Counted from the first letter of the stretch, positions 49,742 to 60,306 are shown. The stretch: DNA of 64,000 nt from an uncultured Clostridia bacterium (GCA_934756675.1 CAKVLG010000007.1:1-64000); one strand, 5' to 3'. Translations and numbers: made by a program. The notes: a model not told the origin generated them from the letters alone.

Positions 49742-51919
49742 CTATTGTTTTTTCTTCTGAGTTGGTTTTTTTGTTGTTTTTGCAGTTGTATTTGTAGCCT
49801 TTTTAGGTTTAGTTTTTATTTGCACATCTTTTTTTACACTATTTTTTTGAGCATCTTCTTTTTGAGTTTCTTCTTTATTTTGTTCACTAGTTTTATTTTG
49901 CTCGTATAATTGTTTTTTCTTTTCTTCGGCTTGCTTTAAAAGTTCGTCTGCAAAATCAGTTTCTTTTGGCTGAACTTTAACTTGTTCTAAATTAACTTTC
50001 TCTTCTTCTGCTTTTGCTTCTTCTTTCTTTTCTTTTTTTACTTTTTTATCAATAAACTTTATAACTTCATCCTTAGATTTTCCGGCAATAATAAGGTCGA
50101 TTTCGTCACTATATATTGTTTCTTTTTCAAGCAATACTTCTACCATTGTTTTAACAATGTTTTTATTTTTGTTCAAAATTTCGTTTGCTTGAGCTTGACA
50201 TTTTTTTATAATCTTAGCAACTTCTTCATCAATTATTGCAGCTTGTTTTTCACTGTAGTTAACTTTTGTTTGATAATCTCTACCAACAAAAATTTCAGAA
50301 GCGCTACCAAGTTGAACCAAACCAACGCCTTCACTCATACCCCATTCGGTAACCATTTTTCTTGCAATTTGGCTTGCAACTTGAATATCGTTAGACGCAC
50401 CAGTTGTAATATCATCTAAAAACAATGATTCACTTGTTCTACCACCAAGCAACACAACAATTCTATCAATAAGTTTTGTTTTTGAATGATACTCATCATC
50501 TGTTTCTGGTCTAGATAAAGTGTAGCCGCCAGCGTTGCCACGAGGAATGATAGATACTTCGTGAACTGTGTCGCCAGTGTTGAGTAGTTTTTCGATAACG
50601 GCATGACCAGATTCGTGATATGCTGTTATATTACGGTCTTTTTCACTAATAATTCTGCTACGTTTTTGTGGACCAATTGTAACTTTTACAATTGCGTTAT
50701 TAATGTCTTCCATTGAAATGCAAGTTTCATTTTTTCTTGCAGCAAGCAATGCAGCTTCATTTAAAAGGTTTGCAATGTCTGCACCTGTAAATCCGCTTGT
50801 AACTCTTGCAACAGTCTTAAAGTCAACATCGCCGGCAAATGTTTTACCTTTTGCATGGACTTTTAGAATTTCTTCACGCCCTTTAACGTCTGGTGTGTGA
50901 ATATAAATTTGTCTATCAAATCTACCTGGACGCATAAGTGCTGGATCCAAAATATCTGCACGGTTTGTTGCAGCCATAACTATAATGCCTTCGTTTTCTT
51001 CAAAACCGTCCATTTGAACAAGTAATTGGTTAAGGGTTTGTTCGCGTTCATCGTTACCACCACCAAGGCCAGCACCACGTTGTCTACCAATTGCATCAAT
51101 TTCATCAATAAATATAATGCAAGGTTTCGCTTTCTTTGCGTTTTCGAAAAGGTCACGCACGCGTGAAGCACCAACACCAACAAATAGCTCCATAAAGTCA
51201 GAACCACTAATTGTAAAGAAAGGTACGTTTGCTTCACCAGCAACAGCTTTTGCAAGCAATGTTTTACCAGTACCTGGTTGACCAATTAAAAGTACGCCTT
51301 TAGGAATTTTTGCACCGAGCTTTGTAAATTTATCTGGGTCTTTCAAAAATTCAATAATTTCTTCAAGTTCAGCTTTTTCTTCGTCTGCACCAGCAACATC
51401 ACTAAATTTTGTTTTGCTTGGATAAATTCGTGCTCTATTTTTTACAAATTCAAATGATTTATTGCTTGCGCCCCTTAATTGTTTCATTATTATCATGAAT
51501 AAAACAAAGAAGCAAACAAGCATTAATATTGGATATAAAATTGACATTATGTCAAAAGTTGTTGTTGTACCAAATTGAACTGTAATTTTTTGAGTAGCAC
51601 TCGCGTTGTATGAATCAATATATTCACGAACAGCATTTTCTCTATCATTTGATGTATATAACCAATAATATTCACCATTTTTAAGCTTTACATTAATGGT
51701 TTTTGCGTTAAAATCAACTTCTTCAACAGCTCCACTTTGAACGTATGATTGAAATTGATCATAACTTAATTGTTTTCCCGTTGCGGTATCACTAAACAAC
51801 CAAATGAGAAGTAATCCTGCAATTAATAACATAGATATAATTATTATGCTACGAATCATTCTACTTCTTGGATCATTTGGAAGTGGTTTGTTTGTATTTT
51901 GATTGTTATTATTTTCCAT
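49742..51919 (-). CDS. ftsH: ATP-dependent zinc metalloprotease FtsH
   Basis: 725 residues. Two membrane helices (about 22-42 and 123-145) around a periplasmic-side domain, AAA+ ATPase with Walker [14 protein letters not shown] near 213 and Walker [12 protein letters not shown] near 268, pore FVG motif, second-region-of-homology arginines in RPGRFDRQI, and the zinc site HESGH near 435. The C-terminus is an unusual 90-residue Lys/Glu/Gln-rich tail ([17 protein letters not shown]) with no fold. Degrades misfolded and regulatory membrane proteins. AGGAGGA precedes the ATG. Confidence 0.98.
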   Translation of the reverse strand: MENNNNQNTNKPLPNDPRSRMIRSIIIISMLLIAGLLLIWLFSDTATGKQLSYDQFQSYVQSGAVEEVDFNAKTINVKLKNGEYYWLYTSNDRENAVREYIDSYNASATQKITVQFGTTTTFDIMSILYPILMLVCFFVLFMIIMKQLRGASNKSFEFVKNRARIYPSKTKFSDVAGADEEKAELEEIIEFLKDPDKFTKLGAKIPKGVLLIGQPGTGKTLLAKAVAGEANVPFFTISGSDFMELFVGVGASRVRDLFENAKKAKPCIIFIDEIDAIGRQRGAGLGGGNDEREQTLNQLLVQMDGFEENEGIIVMAATNRADILDPALMRPGRFDRQIYIHTPDVKGREEILKVHAKGKTFAGDVDFKTVARVTSGFTGADIANLLNEAALLAARKNETCISMEDINNAIVKVTIGPQKRSRIISEKDRNITAYHESGHAVIEKLLNTGDTVHEVSIIPRGNAGGYTLSRPETDDEYHSKTKLIDRIVVLLGGRTSESLFLDDITTGASNDIQVASQIARKMVTEWGMSEGVGLVQLGSASEIFVGRDYQTKVNYSEKQAAIIDEEVAKIIKKCQAQANEILNKNKNIVKTMVEVLLEKETIYSDEIDLIIAGKSKDEVIKFIDKKVKKEKKEEAKAEEEKVNLEQVKVQPKETDFADELLKQAEEKKKQLYEQNKTSEQNKEETQKEDAQKNSVKKDVQIKTKPKKATNTTAKTTKKPTQKKKQ

Positions 51920-51989
51920 TCTATCCTCCTGATTAGTAATAGATATATATTAGCATAAACACGTAATTATATCAATTAAAATACAAAAA

Positions 51990-52460
51990 TTAACAATAAT
52001 TTGCTATAAATGTAGATACTTTTTCTGCCGACTTTTGTTGATGAAAATAAGTATTTTCAAGTTCGTCCATTTTTATATAAAAACAAATGGAATAATCATA
52101 ATCAATCACAACGCTAGAGTTTGCCACTTGAAATTTTTTATTTGAAACACAAATAGTTTGATTAAGTTCGCTTTTTTGCGTTTTTACCACGTCTATAAAC
52201 ACTTTTGTATCATATTTATGCACTTTTTCTAAAAACAACTTTAACTCTTCGAGCGTCTTACCATAAAGCGGATAATTTTTACCACCATACACATATGCAT
52301 TTACATTATATTCTTTTAGTCGTTCTGCAACAAGTGGCGCAAAACTATCAAAATTAACCTTATAGTTGCCCATACAAATAAAAACAATGTTGTTTTTAAC
52401 ATTTTTTAATATATTTTCAATTTTAACAAGCAAATCTAAAGAAAAGTTACATATACTCAT
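51990..52460 (-). CDS. YyaC-like (DUF1256) spore protease-family protein
   Basis: 156 residues from the ATG at 52460; the longer frame to 52541 crosses promoter-like AT sequence. FICMGNYKVNFDSFAPLVAERL near 32-53 corresponds to the CIGTDRSTGDSLGPLVG region of YyaC, and VNAYVYGGKNYPLYGKTLEE and VFIDVVK continue the HybD/GPR-like protease fold. The second Asp-bearing loop is less well kept. YyaC proteins are made in the mother cell of sporulating Bacillota. Neither start has a good ribosome site, so the start is uncertain. Confidence 0.65.
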   Translation of the reverse strand: MSICNFSLDLLVKIENILKNVKNNIVFICMGNYKVNFDSFAPLVAERLKEYNVNAYVYGGKNYPLYGKTLEELKLFLEKVHKYDTKVFIDVVKTQKSELNQTICVSNKKFQVANSSVVIDYDYSICFYIKMDELENTYFHQQKSAEKVSTFIANYC

Positions 52461-52582
52461 ATATAAATGATTACCATTTATTAAAATTACTTTACTATAA
52501 ATAAAAAAATATGTATAATAAAAACTACAAAAATATGTCAATTTTATAAATATTTATGTAAATTTTGTAAAATAAAAATAAT

Positions 52583-52596
52583 CGAACATATGTTCG
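52583..52596. promoter_or_regulatory. LexA (SOS) box
   Basis: CGAACATATGTTCG is a perfect 14-bp palindrome and matches the Gram-positive LexA consensus CGAACRNRYGTTYC except the last base symmetry. It lies 20 bp before the CvpA-family start, where a bound LexA would block transcription, so this gene should respond to DNA damage. The site could also touch the divergent YyaC-like gene. Confidence 0.8.
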
Positions 52597-52615
52597 AAAA
52601 TGGAGGAACCCAACT

Positions 52616-53380
52616 TTGAATGTTGTTGATATCATTATTCTAGTTATAATGCTTATATTTATTGTAATGGGCACATATAAAGGTTTTATATTTTCGTTCG
52701 TATCGGTATTTAGCGGCACAATTAACTTTTTCCTAGCAACGCTCATTTGTGGACCATTTTCGAAGTTGTTTAATTCGATTACTGGAATACAAGGAGCGAT
52801 ATCTAATTCATACACTGCCAAGTTCACAGCTTTAAGTTCTGGGTTTGATGCCAACCTTGTTGGTTTATCACAAGAATCAATTACAGCTACTGTGGCAGAT
52901 ACAATCAACGGAAGTTCTCTATCAAACTTTTCTAAGTGGCTATATAAAAGTGTATTAAAAATTACACCAGAACAAATCGCCGGCAAAGAGTTTGTATCAA
53001 TTAATTCTATACTTTCTACTTCTCTTGGTAAGTTCTTTACAACAATTATTAGTTTTGTTATATGTTTCGCTTTAATTTATTTAATACTTTGGATAATTAG
53101 TTTAATTGGTAAAAAGGTTCAAAGTAGTGACGGTGGAATAAAAACTGCCGACAGAGTATTTGGTTTTATATTTGGTGTAATAAAAGGTTTACTTTGTGTT
53201 TGTTCTATATTCGCTTTCCTATCTTTTTTCTCAGAAACTGGATTACTTGCTTCACTATTTAATTATATAAAAGCTTCCAAGATTGGAGCTCCTCTATACA
53301 ATTATGTAAACAATATAATGGATACATACTTTAATATCCCGCAGATATGGAATTCGATAAAATCATTATTTAAAGGTTAA
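52616..53380 (+). CDS. CvpA-family membrane protein
   Basis: 254 residues from a TTG start at 52616, chosen because GGAGGA lies 8 bases upstream and no ATG fits. Four membrane helices: VDIIILVIMLIFIVMGTYKG at the N-terminus, then GTINFFLATLI, ISFVICFALIYLILWII and FGFIFGVIKGLLCVCSIFAFL. The D-x-x-I/L-x(n)-GxxKG arrangement is typical of CvpA (colicin V production/YshB) proteins, whose role is undefined. A LexA box precedes it, and parS1 with a following T run may serve as its terminator. Confidence 0.82.
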   Translation: MNVVDIIILVIMLIFIVMGTYKGFIFSFVSVFSGTINFFLATLICGPFSKLFNSITGIQGAISNSYTAKFTALSSGFDANLVGLSQESITATVADTINGSSLSNFSKWLYKSVLKITPEQIAGKEFVSINSILSTSLGKFFTTIISFVICFALIYLILWIISLIGKKVQSSDGGIKTADRVFGFIFGVIKGLLCVCSIFAFLSFFSETGLLASLFNYIKASKIGAPLYNYVNNIMDTYFNIPQIWNSIKSLFKG

Positions 53381-53394
53381 TATTTAATTCAAGA

Positions 53395-53880
53395 TGTTTC
53401 ACGTGAAACATCTTTTTTTATTGTTTTTAATTGTATATATTACCATAAGTTATTTATTTTAATCTTTTATATAATAAAAAGCCATATATACTATACAAAT
53501 AAACAAATCTATTAATACTTAATGTTTCACGTGAAACATTTTTATATTATTTATCTATAACACATATAACAATTATATTATCACAGTTAAAACCTATATA
53601 GTAAGGTTCTTATTATATATAATCATATGTTTCACGTGAAACATATCAAACACTTTAATTAATCTTATATTTATAGCAAGTTGTTTATTTTTATTAATAA
53701 AAAACACTACATTTATGGTAAAAAATAAAGCTACACACAAAATATGGTATTTTTACCCATATTTTGCGGTTTTTTAAATGTTTCACGTGAAACATAAATT
53801 TAAACTAAAAAGTATAATAATAAATAGTAAAAATTAAAATTATGGCGTATTTTTATCATAAAAATGTTTCACGTGAAACA
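53395..53880. repeat. Cluster of five parS centromere sites
   Basis: TGTTTCACGTGAAACA occurs five times, each a perfect 16-bp match to the ParB/Spo0J consensus: 53395-53410, 53523-53538, 53628-53643, 53779-53794 and 53865-53880. They fill the 590-bp gap between the CvpA gene and parB, which is otherwise AT-rich and gene-free. ParB loads here and spreads to form the segregation complex. The first site is extended to GATGTTTCACGTGAAACATC followed by T7, so it can also act as a terminator. Confidence 0.97.
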
Positions 53881-53912
53881 TTTTTAATAAGAAAACAATA
53901 AAAATAATCAAT

Positions 53913-53937
53913 AAAAAAAACCACTAATAAGGTGGTT
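53913..53937 (-). terminator. Factor-independent terminator of the parAB operon
   Basis: Minus strand: AACCACC/GTGGTT stem (53937-53932 with 53924-53919) followed by T8. A second small stem, ATAGAGG/CCTCTAT near 53958-53977, overlaps the parB stop. Confidence 0.75.
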
Positions 53938-53972
53938 AATAATTAATATAAATAAAAAATAGAGGTTACCCT

Positions 53973-54854
53973 CTATTTTAATACTATATCATATATACGT
54001 TGTAAATCTTCTTTTGTGTAATAATCAATATATATGCGACCTTTATTTTCGTTACCAAGTATACCAACTTTTGTAGCAAACTTAGTTTTCATTTTTTCTG
54101 CAAAGTCTTTCAATTCTAAGCTTTGTGGTTTCTTTTCTTTGTTTTTGCTTGGTTTTAATATGTCTTTTACAAGTTTTTCAAGTTCTCGTACACTTAATTT
54201 TTTTTCTACACAAAACCTTGCAATTTCTAGTAATTTATCTTTATCTTCAATAGAAAGTAATGTTCTTGCATGACCTGCAGACAATTTTCCGTCTTCTATA
54301 TATTTAATCACTTCGTTTGGTAAAGATAATAATCTAAGTGTGTTTGTTACAGCAGAACGGCTTTTACCAATTCTTTCTGCTACATTTTCTTGTGTTAAAT
54401 CGAATTTATTTATCAATTTTTGAATAGCACGTGCTGATTCTATTGGGTTTAAGTCTTCTCTTTGTAAATTTTCAATAATTGCAATTTCGCTAATTTCTTT
54501 ACTTGTAAAATTCTTTACAATAGCTGGAACTGTTTTTAAACCAGCCATTCTTGCTGCTCTCCAACGTCTTTCACCAGCAACAATTACATATCTACCATCT
54601 TTTTCATTTAATAATATTGGTTGAATAATACCATGTACTTTAATAGATGCAGCTAATTCGTCTAACGCTTTAGGGTCGAAATTTGTACGTGGTTGTTCTT
54701 CGTTTCTATCAATTAAACCAATAGATATTTCCCTTACATTATCTGTTGCATCGCTTGGTTTTGATTCTGGTTGTTTCTTATCTTTAACATCATCTTCATC
54801 ATTAAAATCACCAAATAATGAACTTAATCCTCTTCCTAAACCTTTCTTTTCCAT
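53973..54854 (-). CDS. parB: Chromosome-partitioning protein ParB (Spo0J type)
   Basis: 293 residues. N-terminal KGLGRGLSSLFGD ParA-stimulating arm, CTPase/ParB core (IGLIDRNEEQPRTNFD, VIVAGERRWRAARMAGL near 92-108, IIENLQREDLNPIE near 127-140), helix-turn-helix LTQENVAERIGKSRSAVTNTLRLL, and a C-terminal dimer domain. Binds the five parS sites lying directly downstream. AGGAG precedes the ATG, inside the end of parA (9-base gap). Confidence 0.97.
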   Translation of the reverse strand: MEKKGLGRGLSSLFGDFNDEDDVKDKKQPESKPSDATDNVREISIGLIDRNEEQPRTNFDPKALDELAASIKVHGIIQPILLNEKDGRYVIVAGERRWRAARMAGLKTVPAIVKNFTSKEISEIAIIENLQREDLNPIESARAIQKLINKFDLTQENVAERIGKSRSAVTNTLRLLSLPNEVIKYIEDGKLSAGHARTLLSIEDKDKLLEIARFCVEKKLSVRELEKLVKDILKPSKNKEKKPQSLELKDFAEKMKTKFATKVGILGNENKGRIYIDYYTKEDLQRIYDIVLK

Positions 54855-54863
54855 ATATACTCC

Positions 54864-55658
54864 TTATTTTTTCTTAGATAATTTTTTATATTTTATATTG
54901 TTTTTATTGAAATATTCTTCTGTAAGTTTCATATAAGCAACCGAACCCATACAATTTTTATCATATAGATATATAGGTTTTCCATAACTTGGTGATTCTG
55001 CAAGTCTTATGTTTCTTGGTATCGAAACATTAAAAACTGTACTACCAAAAAATTTACCAATTTCTTCAGAAACTTGTCTTCCAAGATTACTTCTATTATC
55101 ACGCATTGTTAATACTACACCATCAATTTCTAGGGTTGGATTTAAGCGTTTTTTTACAAGCCTTATAGTATTCATAAGTTGACTTAAACCTTCGAGTGCA
55201 AAAAATTCGCATTGAATTGGAATGATTACACCTTCTGCACTAGTTAATGCATTAACAGTTAATAATCCTAATGAAGGTGGACAATCGATTGTAATGTAAT
55301 CATAATCATTTTTAATACTATATAAAATTTTCTTGATTACATTTTCGCGTGATTCCATATAAACAAGTTCCACTTCAACGCCAGCTAAATCAATATTTGC
55401 AGGTACAATATCAAGCCCTTGAATTTCTGTTTTTTCTATAGCTTCGTTAATTGTACATTGACCAGAAATAACTTGATAAATAGATTTTACGTCTTTGGTT
55501 TTTCTTACACCAAGACCACTTGTAGCATTACCTTGTGGATCAATATCAATAAGTAATACTTTTTTACCCATAAGTGCCATATACGCAGACATGTTAACGC
55601 AAGTTGTTGTTTTACCAACGCCGCCTTTTTGATTTGAAAATGCTATAATTTTTCCCAT
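54864..55658 (-). CDS. parA: Chromosome-partitioning ATPase ParA (Soj type)
   Basis: 264 residues. Deviant Walker A KGGVGKTT at 11-18, VLLIDIDPQGNAT near 35, YITIDCPPSLG near 120. Forms ATP-dependent DNA-bound dimers that move the ParB-parS complex. AGAGGT lies 5-7 bases upstream. First gene of the parAB operon; the 120 bp to the divergent YtaF-like gene should hold its promoter. Confidence 0.97.
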   Translation of the reverse strand: MGKIIAFSNQKGGVGKTTTCVNMSAYMALMGKKVLLIDIDPQGNATSGLGVRKTKDVKSIYQVISGQCTINEAIEKTEIQGLDIVPANIDLAGVEVELVYMESRENVIKKILYSIKNDYDYITIDCPPSLGLLTVNALTSAEGVIIPIQCEFFALEGLSQLMNTIRLVKKRLNPTLEIDGVVLTMRDNRSNLGRQVSEEIGKFFGSTVFNVSIPRNIRLAESPSYGKPIYLYDKNCMGSVAYMKLTEEYFNKNNIKYKKLSKKK

Positions 55659-55781
55659 AATTTACCTCTATCTATAATATATAACAAAACGATACTATTT
55701 GACTAGCATTTTTCACACTCTTTGCATTTTTTTGCAATTTTTTTTATAAACAATTATAAAAATAGAAGAATATAATACAAT

Positions 55782-56333
55782 ATGTTAACAATTATATTAT
55801 TAATTTTAGCTTTGAGTTTAGATGCTTTTTCTTTCGGATTTGCTCAAGGGTTTAAAAAATATAAATTAACTTTAGTTAATTGTTTAATAATGAGTGCTAT
55901 TTCTACTTTTCTTTTCACAGTTCCATTATATTTATCTCAGTTTGTTTTTAAATATTTTAATGAACAAGTTTGTAACATTATTAATGGAATAATTTTGATA
56001 CTACTGGGTTTATATTATATGTATGATTTTATTAAATCTAAAAACTATAAAATTGAAGATAAAAATAATAAAATAATACCATTACGTTTAAAAATCTGCA
56101 TTTTATCCACTTTTCCGATTTCACTAGATGCAATTTTTACAGCTTTATTAAATGGTTACAGTGTTACATATATAATAAGCGCAATATTAATATATTTTTT
56201 ATTCACATTTTGTTCACTTTATCTAACAAATATAATTGGTTTAAAATTTTCGAAAGACTCTTACATCAATCTATCGTGGCTAAGCAGTTTAATTTTTATT
56301 GTAATTGGTAGTTTAAAATGTTTTGGAATATAA
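55782..56333 (+). CDS. MntP/YtaF-family membrane protein
   Basis: 183 residues, six membrane helices. The duplicated Asp motif is seen in both halves: LSLDAFSFGFAQGFKK near 9-24 and ISLDAIFTALLNGY near 113-126. These Asps bind cation in MntP. Single-copy homologues in spore formers are named YtaF and are expressed in sporulation. Mn2+ or another cation export is likely. A weak hairpin ACCAC/GTGGT with CT5 near 56388-56424 may end it. Confidence 0.85.
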   Translation: MLTIILLILALSLDAFSFGFAQGFKKYKLTLVNCLIMSAISTFLFTVPLYLSQFVFKYFNEQVCNIINGIILILLGLYYMYDFIKSKNYKIEDKNNKIIPLRLKICILSTFPISLDAIFTALLNGYSVTYIISAILIYFLFTFCSLYLTNIIGLKFSKDSYINLSWLSSLIFIVIGSLKCFGI

Positions 56334-56458
56334 TTTAAAAAACGCAAAATTACTAAAATTGTTATAAAATTTATATGATTTTTTAAAAAACCACGTTTTT
56401 TTATTTGTTTGATGTGGTCTTTTTGTGTAATATATATATATAACAGTTTAGGTGGCAA

Positions 56459-58204
56459 ATGAAAAAGAAAAACCAAGAATTTAAATACACGTCTTATATG
56501 AAAAATTATAAGGCTCCAGTTATTATTGGTCCTCTAATGAAAGCGTTAGAGGCTCTTTCTGATGTTATTGTACCTTTTTTACTTGCTCAAATTATTAATA
56601 TTGGTATCGCAAATAATGACCTTAACTATATTTTGAAATATGGTATCATTATTATTATTTTAAATATTGTTGGTATGTTTATTTCTGTTATTGGCACAAA
56701 ATGTGCCGCTGTTGTGTCACAAGGTGTAGCAAAAGATATTAGAAATGATATTTTTACCCATGTTAACACATATTCTCATGCTGAGTTAGATAAATTTAGT
56801 ACAACAACAATTTTAAACAGAGCTATTAATGATGTATCACAGATTCATGTTGGTATAAGTTTATTACTCCGTCAAGTTATGCGTTTACCATTCTTAATTT
56901 TTGGTTCAATTATTATGACTATGCTTATTAATATGCAACTAAGTTTAATTTTTCTATTTGTAACCCCACTTTTACTTATTGCTGTGTTTACAATAATGAA
57001 AAAAATGGAACCATTGCTTTTAGAAAGTAAAGTTAGGCTCGACCGCACAACAAATATAATGCGTGAAAATTTGAGTGGTGTTCGTGTTGTCCGTGCGTTT
57101 AATAAACAAGATTACGAAATTAACAAGTTTACACAAAGTAACCTTAGTCTTAATGATAACGACCTTAAATATTGGTATATCTCATCAATATTGATGCCAC
57201 TTATTCAATTGATTGTTTATAGTGCAGTTGTTATCCTTATTTATTGGGGTGGCGTTCAAATAAATATTGGTTCTATTAAACAAGGTGACCTTATTTCATT
57301 TATTAGCTACTTTACACAAATTTCTTCTGCTCTTGTTTTATTTGCAAGAATTATAACAATGCTTACTCGTATGCGTGCAGCTGAAAAACGTATTAATGAT
57401 TTATTTATTGTTAAAAATAGTATCACTGACCCTAAAAAACCAGTTGAAATTAATTATAACTCTAAAAATATCGGCAATGTAGAATTCCGCGATGTTTGTT
57501 TTTCGTTTAATAATGTTAAAAATGTTGTCAATCATTTAAATTTAAAAGTTAAAACTGGTGAAACTATTGGTATTATTGGTTGTACGGGTAGCGGTAAAAG
57601 TAGTATAACAAACCTTATTCCACGTTTTTATGATGCAACAAGTGGCGAAGTTTTGGTCGCTGGAAATAATGTTAAAAAATATAAAGTAGAAGAACTTAGG
57701 AATCTTATTGGTATTTGCCAACAAAACCCATTATTATTCGAAGGTACAATTCGAAGCAATCTTATTTGGCGAAATATAAATGCCACTGATGACGATATTA
57801 TTTATGCACTTAAAATTGCTCAAGCTTATGATTTTGTAAAAGAATATCCAGACTTTTTGGATCACAAAGTGTTACGTGGCGGCACTAACTTTTCTGGTGG
57901 TCAAAAACAAAGATTAACTATTGCACGTGCACTTGTTGGAAAACCACCAATTGTAATTTTAGATGATAGTGCAAGTGCTCTTGATTTTGCGACAGATGCA
58001 AAACTTCGTAAATCAATAAAAACAATGATGAATAACACCACAACATTTATCGTATCTCAAAGAACAAACTCTATTAAAGATGCTGATAAAATTATTGTTA
58101 TAGATGCTGGTGATATTGTCGCTATTGATACTCATGAAAATTTACTTAAAAATTGCGTAATTTATAAAGAAATTTATGATTCACAAAATAAGAGAGGAGG
58201 TTAA
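56459..58204 (+). CDS. Heterodimeric ABC exporter, subunit 1 (degenerate catalytic Glu)
   Basis: 581 residues: six membrane helices to about 320, then the NBD with Walker A GCTGSGKSS near 377, Q-loop ICQQNP, canonical signature FSGGQKQR near 481, and Walker B VILDDSASALD, where the catalytic Glu is Asp. The switch His is Gln in IVSQRTN. Such a subunit supplies the non-hydrolysing site of an asymmetric heterodimer. AGGTGG precedes the ATG. Two bases separate its stop from subunit 2. Confidence 0.93.
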   Translation: MKKKNQEFKYTSYMKNYKAPVIIGPLMKALEALSDVIVPFLLAQIINIGIANNDLNYILKYGIIIIILNIVGMFISVIGTKCAAVVSQGVAKDIRNDIFTHVNTYSHAELDKFSTTTILNRAINDVSQIHVGISLLLRQVMRLPFLIFGSIIMTMLINMQLSLIFLFVTPLLLIAVFTIMKKMEPLLLESKVRLDRTTNIMRENLSGVRVVRAFNKQDYEINKFTQSNLSLNDNDLKYWYISSILMPLIQLIVYSAVVILIYWGGVQINIGSIKQGDLISFISYFTQISSALVLFARIITMLTRMRAAEKRINDLFIVKNSITDPKKPVEINYNSKNIGNVEFRDVCFSFNNVKNVVNHLNLKVKTGETIGIIGCTGSGKSSITNLIPRFYDATSGEVLVAGNNVKKYKVEELRNLIGICQQNPLLFEGTIRSNLIWRNINATDDDIIYALKIAQAYDFVKEYPDFLDHKVLRGGTNFSGGQKQRLTIARALVGKPPIVILDDSASALDFATDAKLRKSIKTMMNNTTTFIVSQRTNSIKDADKIIVIDAGDIVAIDTHENLLKNCVIYKEIYDSQNKRGG

Positions 58205-58206
58205 TA

Positions 58207-60027
58207 ATGGCTGGAAATTATAATAGATATTCCTTATCTCAGCTCAAAGATGTAGAGTCTAATAATGTTAAAAAGTCTATCAATAAAAGTAAAAACTTTA
58301 TTTCTATTGGTAAAAAAGTTTTCGTCTATGCAAAACCTTATATACACTTCTTTTATTTAACTATTTTATTTGACTTAATTAACTCTATTGCTGAATTATT
58401 TATTCCTATTTTTATAGGTAAAGCTATTAATTGCGCAATAGGTGCTGGTATGGTAGATTTTAATATGATGACAACTTATGTTCTTTATTTAGCTTTATCT
58501 GTTGTTATAGCTGCGCTTTTTAATTATTTTGGTAACTTAACTATCACTGCTTTTAACCTTAAAACTACATATAGAATTAGAGCATTGTTGTTTGAAAAAT
58601 TAAACAAACTTCCTATATCGTTTATCGATTCTTCTAGCCACGGTGACCTTTTGTCGCGTATGGTTAATGATACCGATACAATGACCGACGGTTTTTTGGA
58701 AAGTTTTACAACCGTTCTTTCTGGTATAACAAGTATAATCGGAACAATAGTTGCGATGTTTATTTTAAACATTAAACTTGCACTTGTTATTGTTATAATG
58801 ACTCCACTTAGTATTTTTATTACAGCATTTATTTTGAAAAAATCTAGAAAATACGTAACAGAAGAAGTACGTAAAAAAGGTAACCTTTCTGGTTATATTG
58901 AAGAATATATCGGCGGTCAAAGAGTTATAAAAGCTTTTAGTTACGAGCACGAAAATACAGACTCATTTAAACATATTAACCAAGATTATTATAACACATC
59001 TGTAAAATCTGAATATTATGGTAACATTCCACACCCAACCACAAGATTTATTAATGGTTTAACTTATGGTGCGGTTGGTATGTTTGGTTCAATTTTAGCC
59101 CTAAGCGGTGAAATTACAATCGGTGTTATCTCGAGCTTTTTATCATATGCTAATTCGTTTGGTAAACCATTTAATGATATTAGTAGTAATATTTCTATTA
59201 TTCAATCTGCTTTTGCTGCTGCAAATAGAGTATTTAATATTCTTGATCAAAGCAACGAAATAAGCGACGCTAACTTACCAGACTTACTTGAATGTAATGG
59301 TGAAATTTCCATTAAAAATGTCGACTTCTCTTATACTCCAAAAACAAAACTTATTCAAAATTTCAACTTGGAAGTTAAGCAAGGACAAAAAATTGCTATT
59401 GTTGGCCCAACGGGTTGCGGTAAATCTACTCTTATAAATTTATTAATGAGATTTTATGATGTTAATAATGGTTCAATATCTGTTAGCGGTTCAAATATTC
59501 GTGAAATAACAAGAAGTAGTTTGCGTAGTAAGTATGGTATGGTTCTTCAAGAAACATGGGTATTTAATGCTACTATTCGTGAAAATATTGCCTATGGTAA
59601 TCCAAACGCGCCGATAGAAGATATAATTGAAGCTTCTAAACTCGCTGGTCTTCATGATTATATTATGAAATTACCAAAAGGATACGATACCGTTCTCGAT
59701 GAAGGCGGCTCTAATATCTCGCAAGGTGAAAAACAACTTTTGTGTATCGCAAGAATATTTTTACTAAAACCACCAATGTTAATACTTGATGAAGCGACAA
59801 GTAATATAGATACCCGCACAGAAAAAAGTATTCAAAACGCTTTTGATGAAATTATGAAGGGACGTACAAGTTTTATTGTTGCGCATCGTTTATCTACAAT
59901 TAAAAATGCTGATGTTATCCTTGTTATGAATAAAGGTAACATTATTGAAAAAGGTACTCATGATGAATTAATGGCTAAGAATGGTTTTTATGCCAACCTT
60001 TATAATAGTCAATTTGTTAAAGTATAA
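58207..60027 (+). CDS. Heterodimeric ABC exporter, subunit 2 (catalytic, atypical signature)
   Basis: 606 residues, about 40 longer at the N-terminus than subunit 1. Walker A GPTGCGKST near 399, Q-loop VLQETW, signature ISQGEKQLL (LSGGQ altered), Walker B LILDEATSNID with the catalytic Glu, and switch His in VAHRLSTI. With subunit 1 this gives one working ATP site (its Walker B, subunit 1's good signature) and one dead one, like TM287/288 or BmrCD. Probable multidrug or lipid export. GGAGG 5 bases upstream. Confidence 0.94.
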   Translation: MAGNYNRYSLSQLKDVESNNVKKSINKSKNFISIGKKVFVYAKPYIHFFYLTILFDLINSIAELFIPIFIGKAINCAIGAGMVDFNMMTTYVLYLALSVVIAALFNYFGNLTITAFNLKTTYRIRALLFEKLNKLPISFIDSSSHGDLLSRMVNDTDTMTDGFLESFTTVLSGITSIIGTIVAMFILNIKLALVIVIMTPLSIFITAFILKKSRKYVTEEVRKKGNLSGYIEEYIGGQRVIKAFSYEHENTDSFKHINQDYYNTSVKSEYYGNIPHPTTRFINGLTYGAVGMFGSILALSGEITIGVISSFLSYANSFGKPFNDISSNISIIQSAFAAANRVFNILDQSNEISDANLPDLLECNGEISIKNVDFSYTPKTKLIQNFNLEVKQGQKIAIVGPTGCGKSTLINLLMRFYDVNNGSISVSGSNIREITRSSLRSKYGMVLQETWVFNATIRENIAYGNPNAPIEDIIEASKLAGLHDYIMKLPKGYDTVLDEGGSNISQGEKQLLCIARIFLLKPPMLILDEATSNIDTRTEKSIQNAFDEIMKGRTSFIVAHRLSTIKNADVILVMNKGNIIEKGTHDELMAKNGFYANLYNSQFVKV

Positions 60028-60306
60028 TTCTCTTATCAATAAGATAATTTAACAATATTTGTAGTATTAGATTTAGTAGTTACTGTTAATATGTTAATAA
60101 CTCAAAAATAGCCTATATTTATAAGTCTTTTAGTGTTGATAAAATTCGTTAAATTTTGTAAAAATTATAAACAATGAAGTTAATAAAAATTAATAACTTT
60201 TATACTTAAAACCTTTGTTTGAAAAATTAGTTAAATATTAGTCCGATTTTCGTGAAACATATGTTTTAATATTTTTATAAATTCAAACTTTTGTTTGATG
60301 TTTTTA

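Noticed and set aside
60240..60262. Possible sixth parS (TTCGTGAAACATATG)
   Set aside because: Only about 11 of 16 bases match and the left half is lost; it is more likely chance than a working ParB site.
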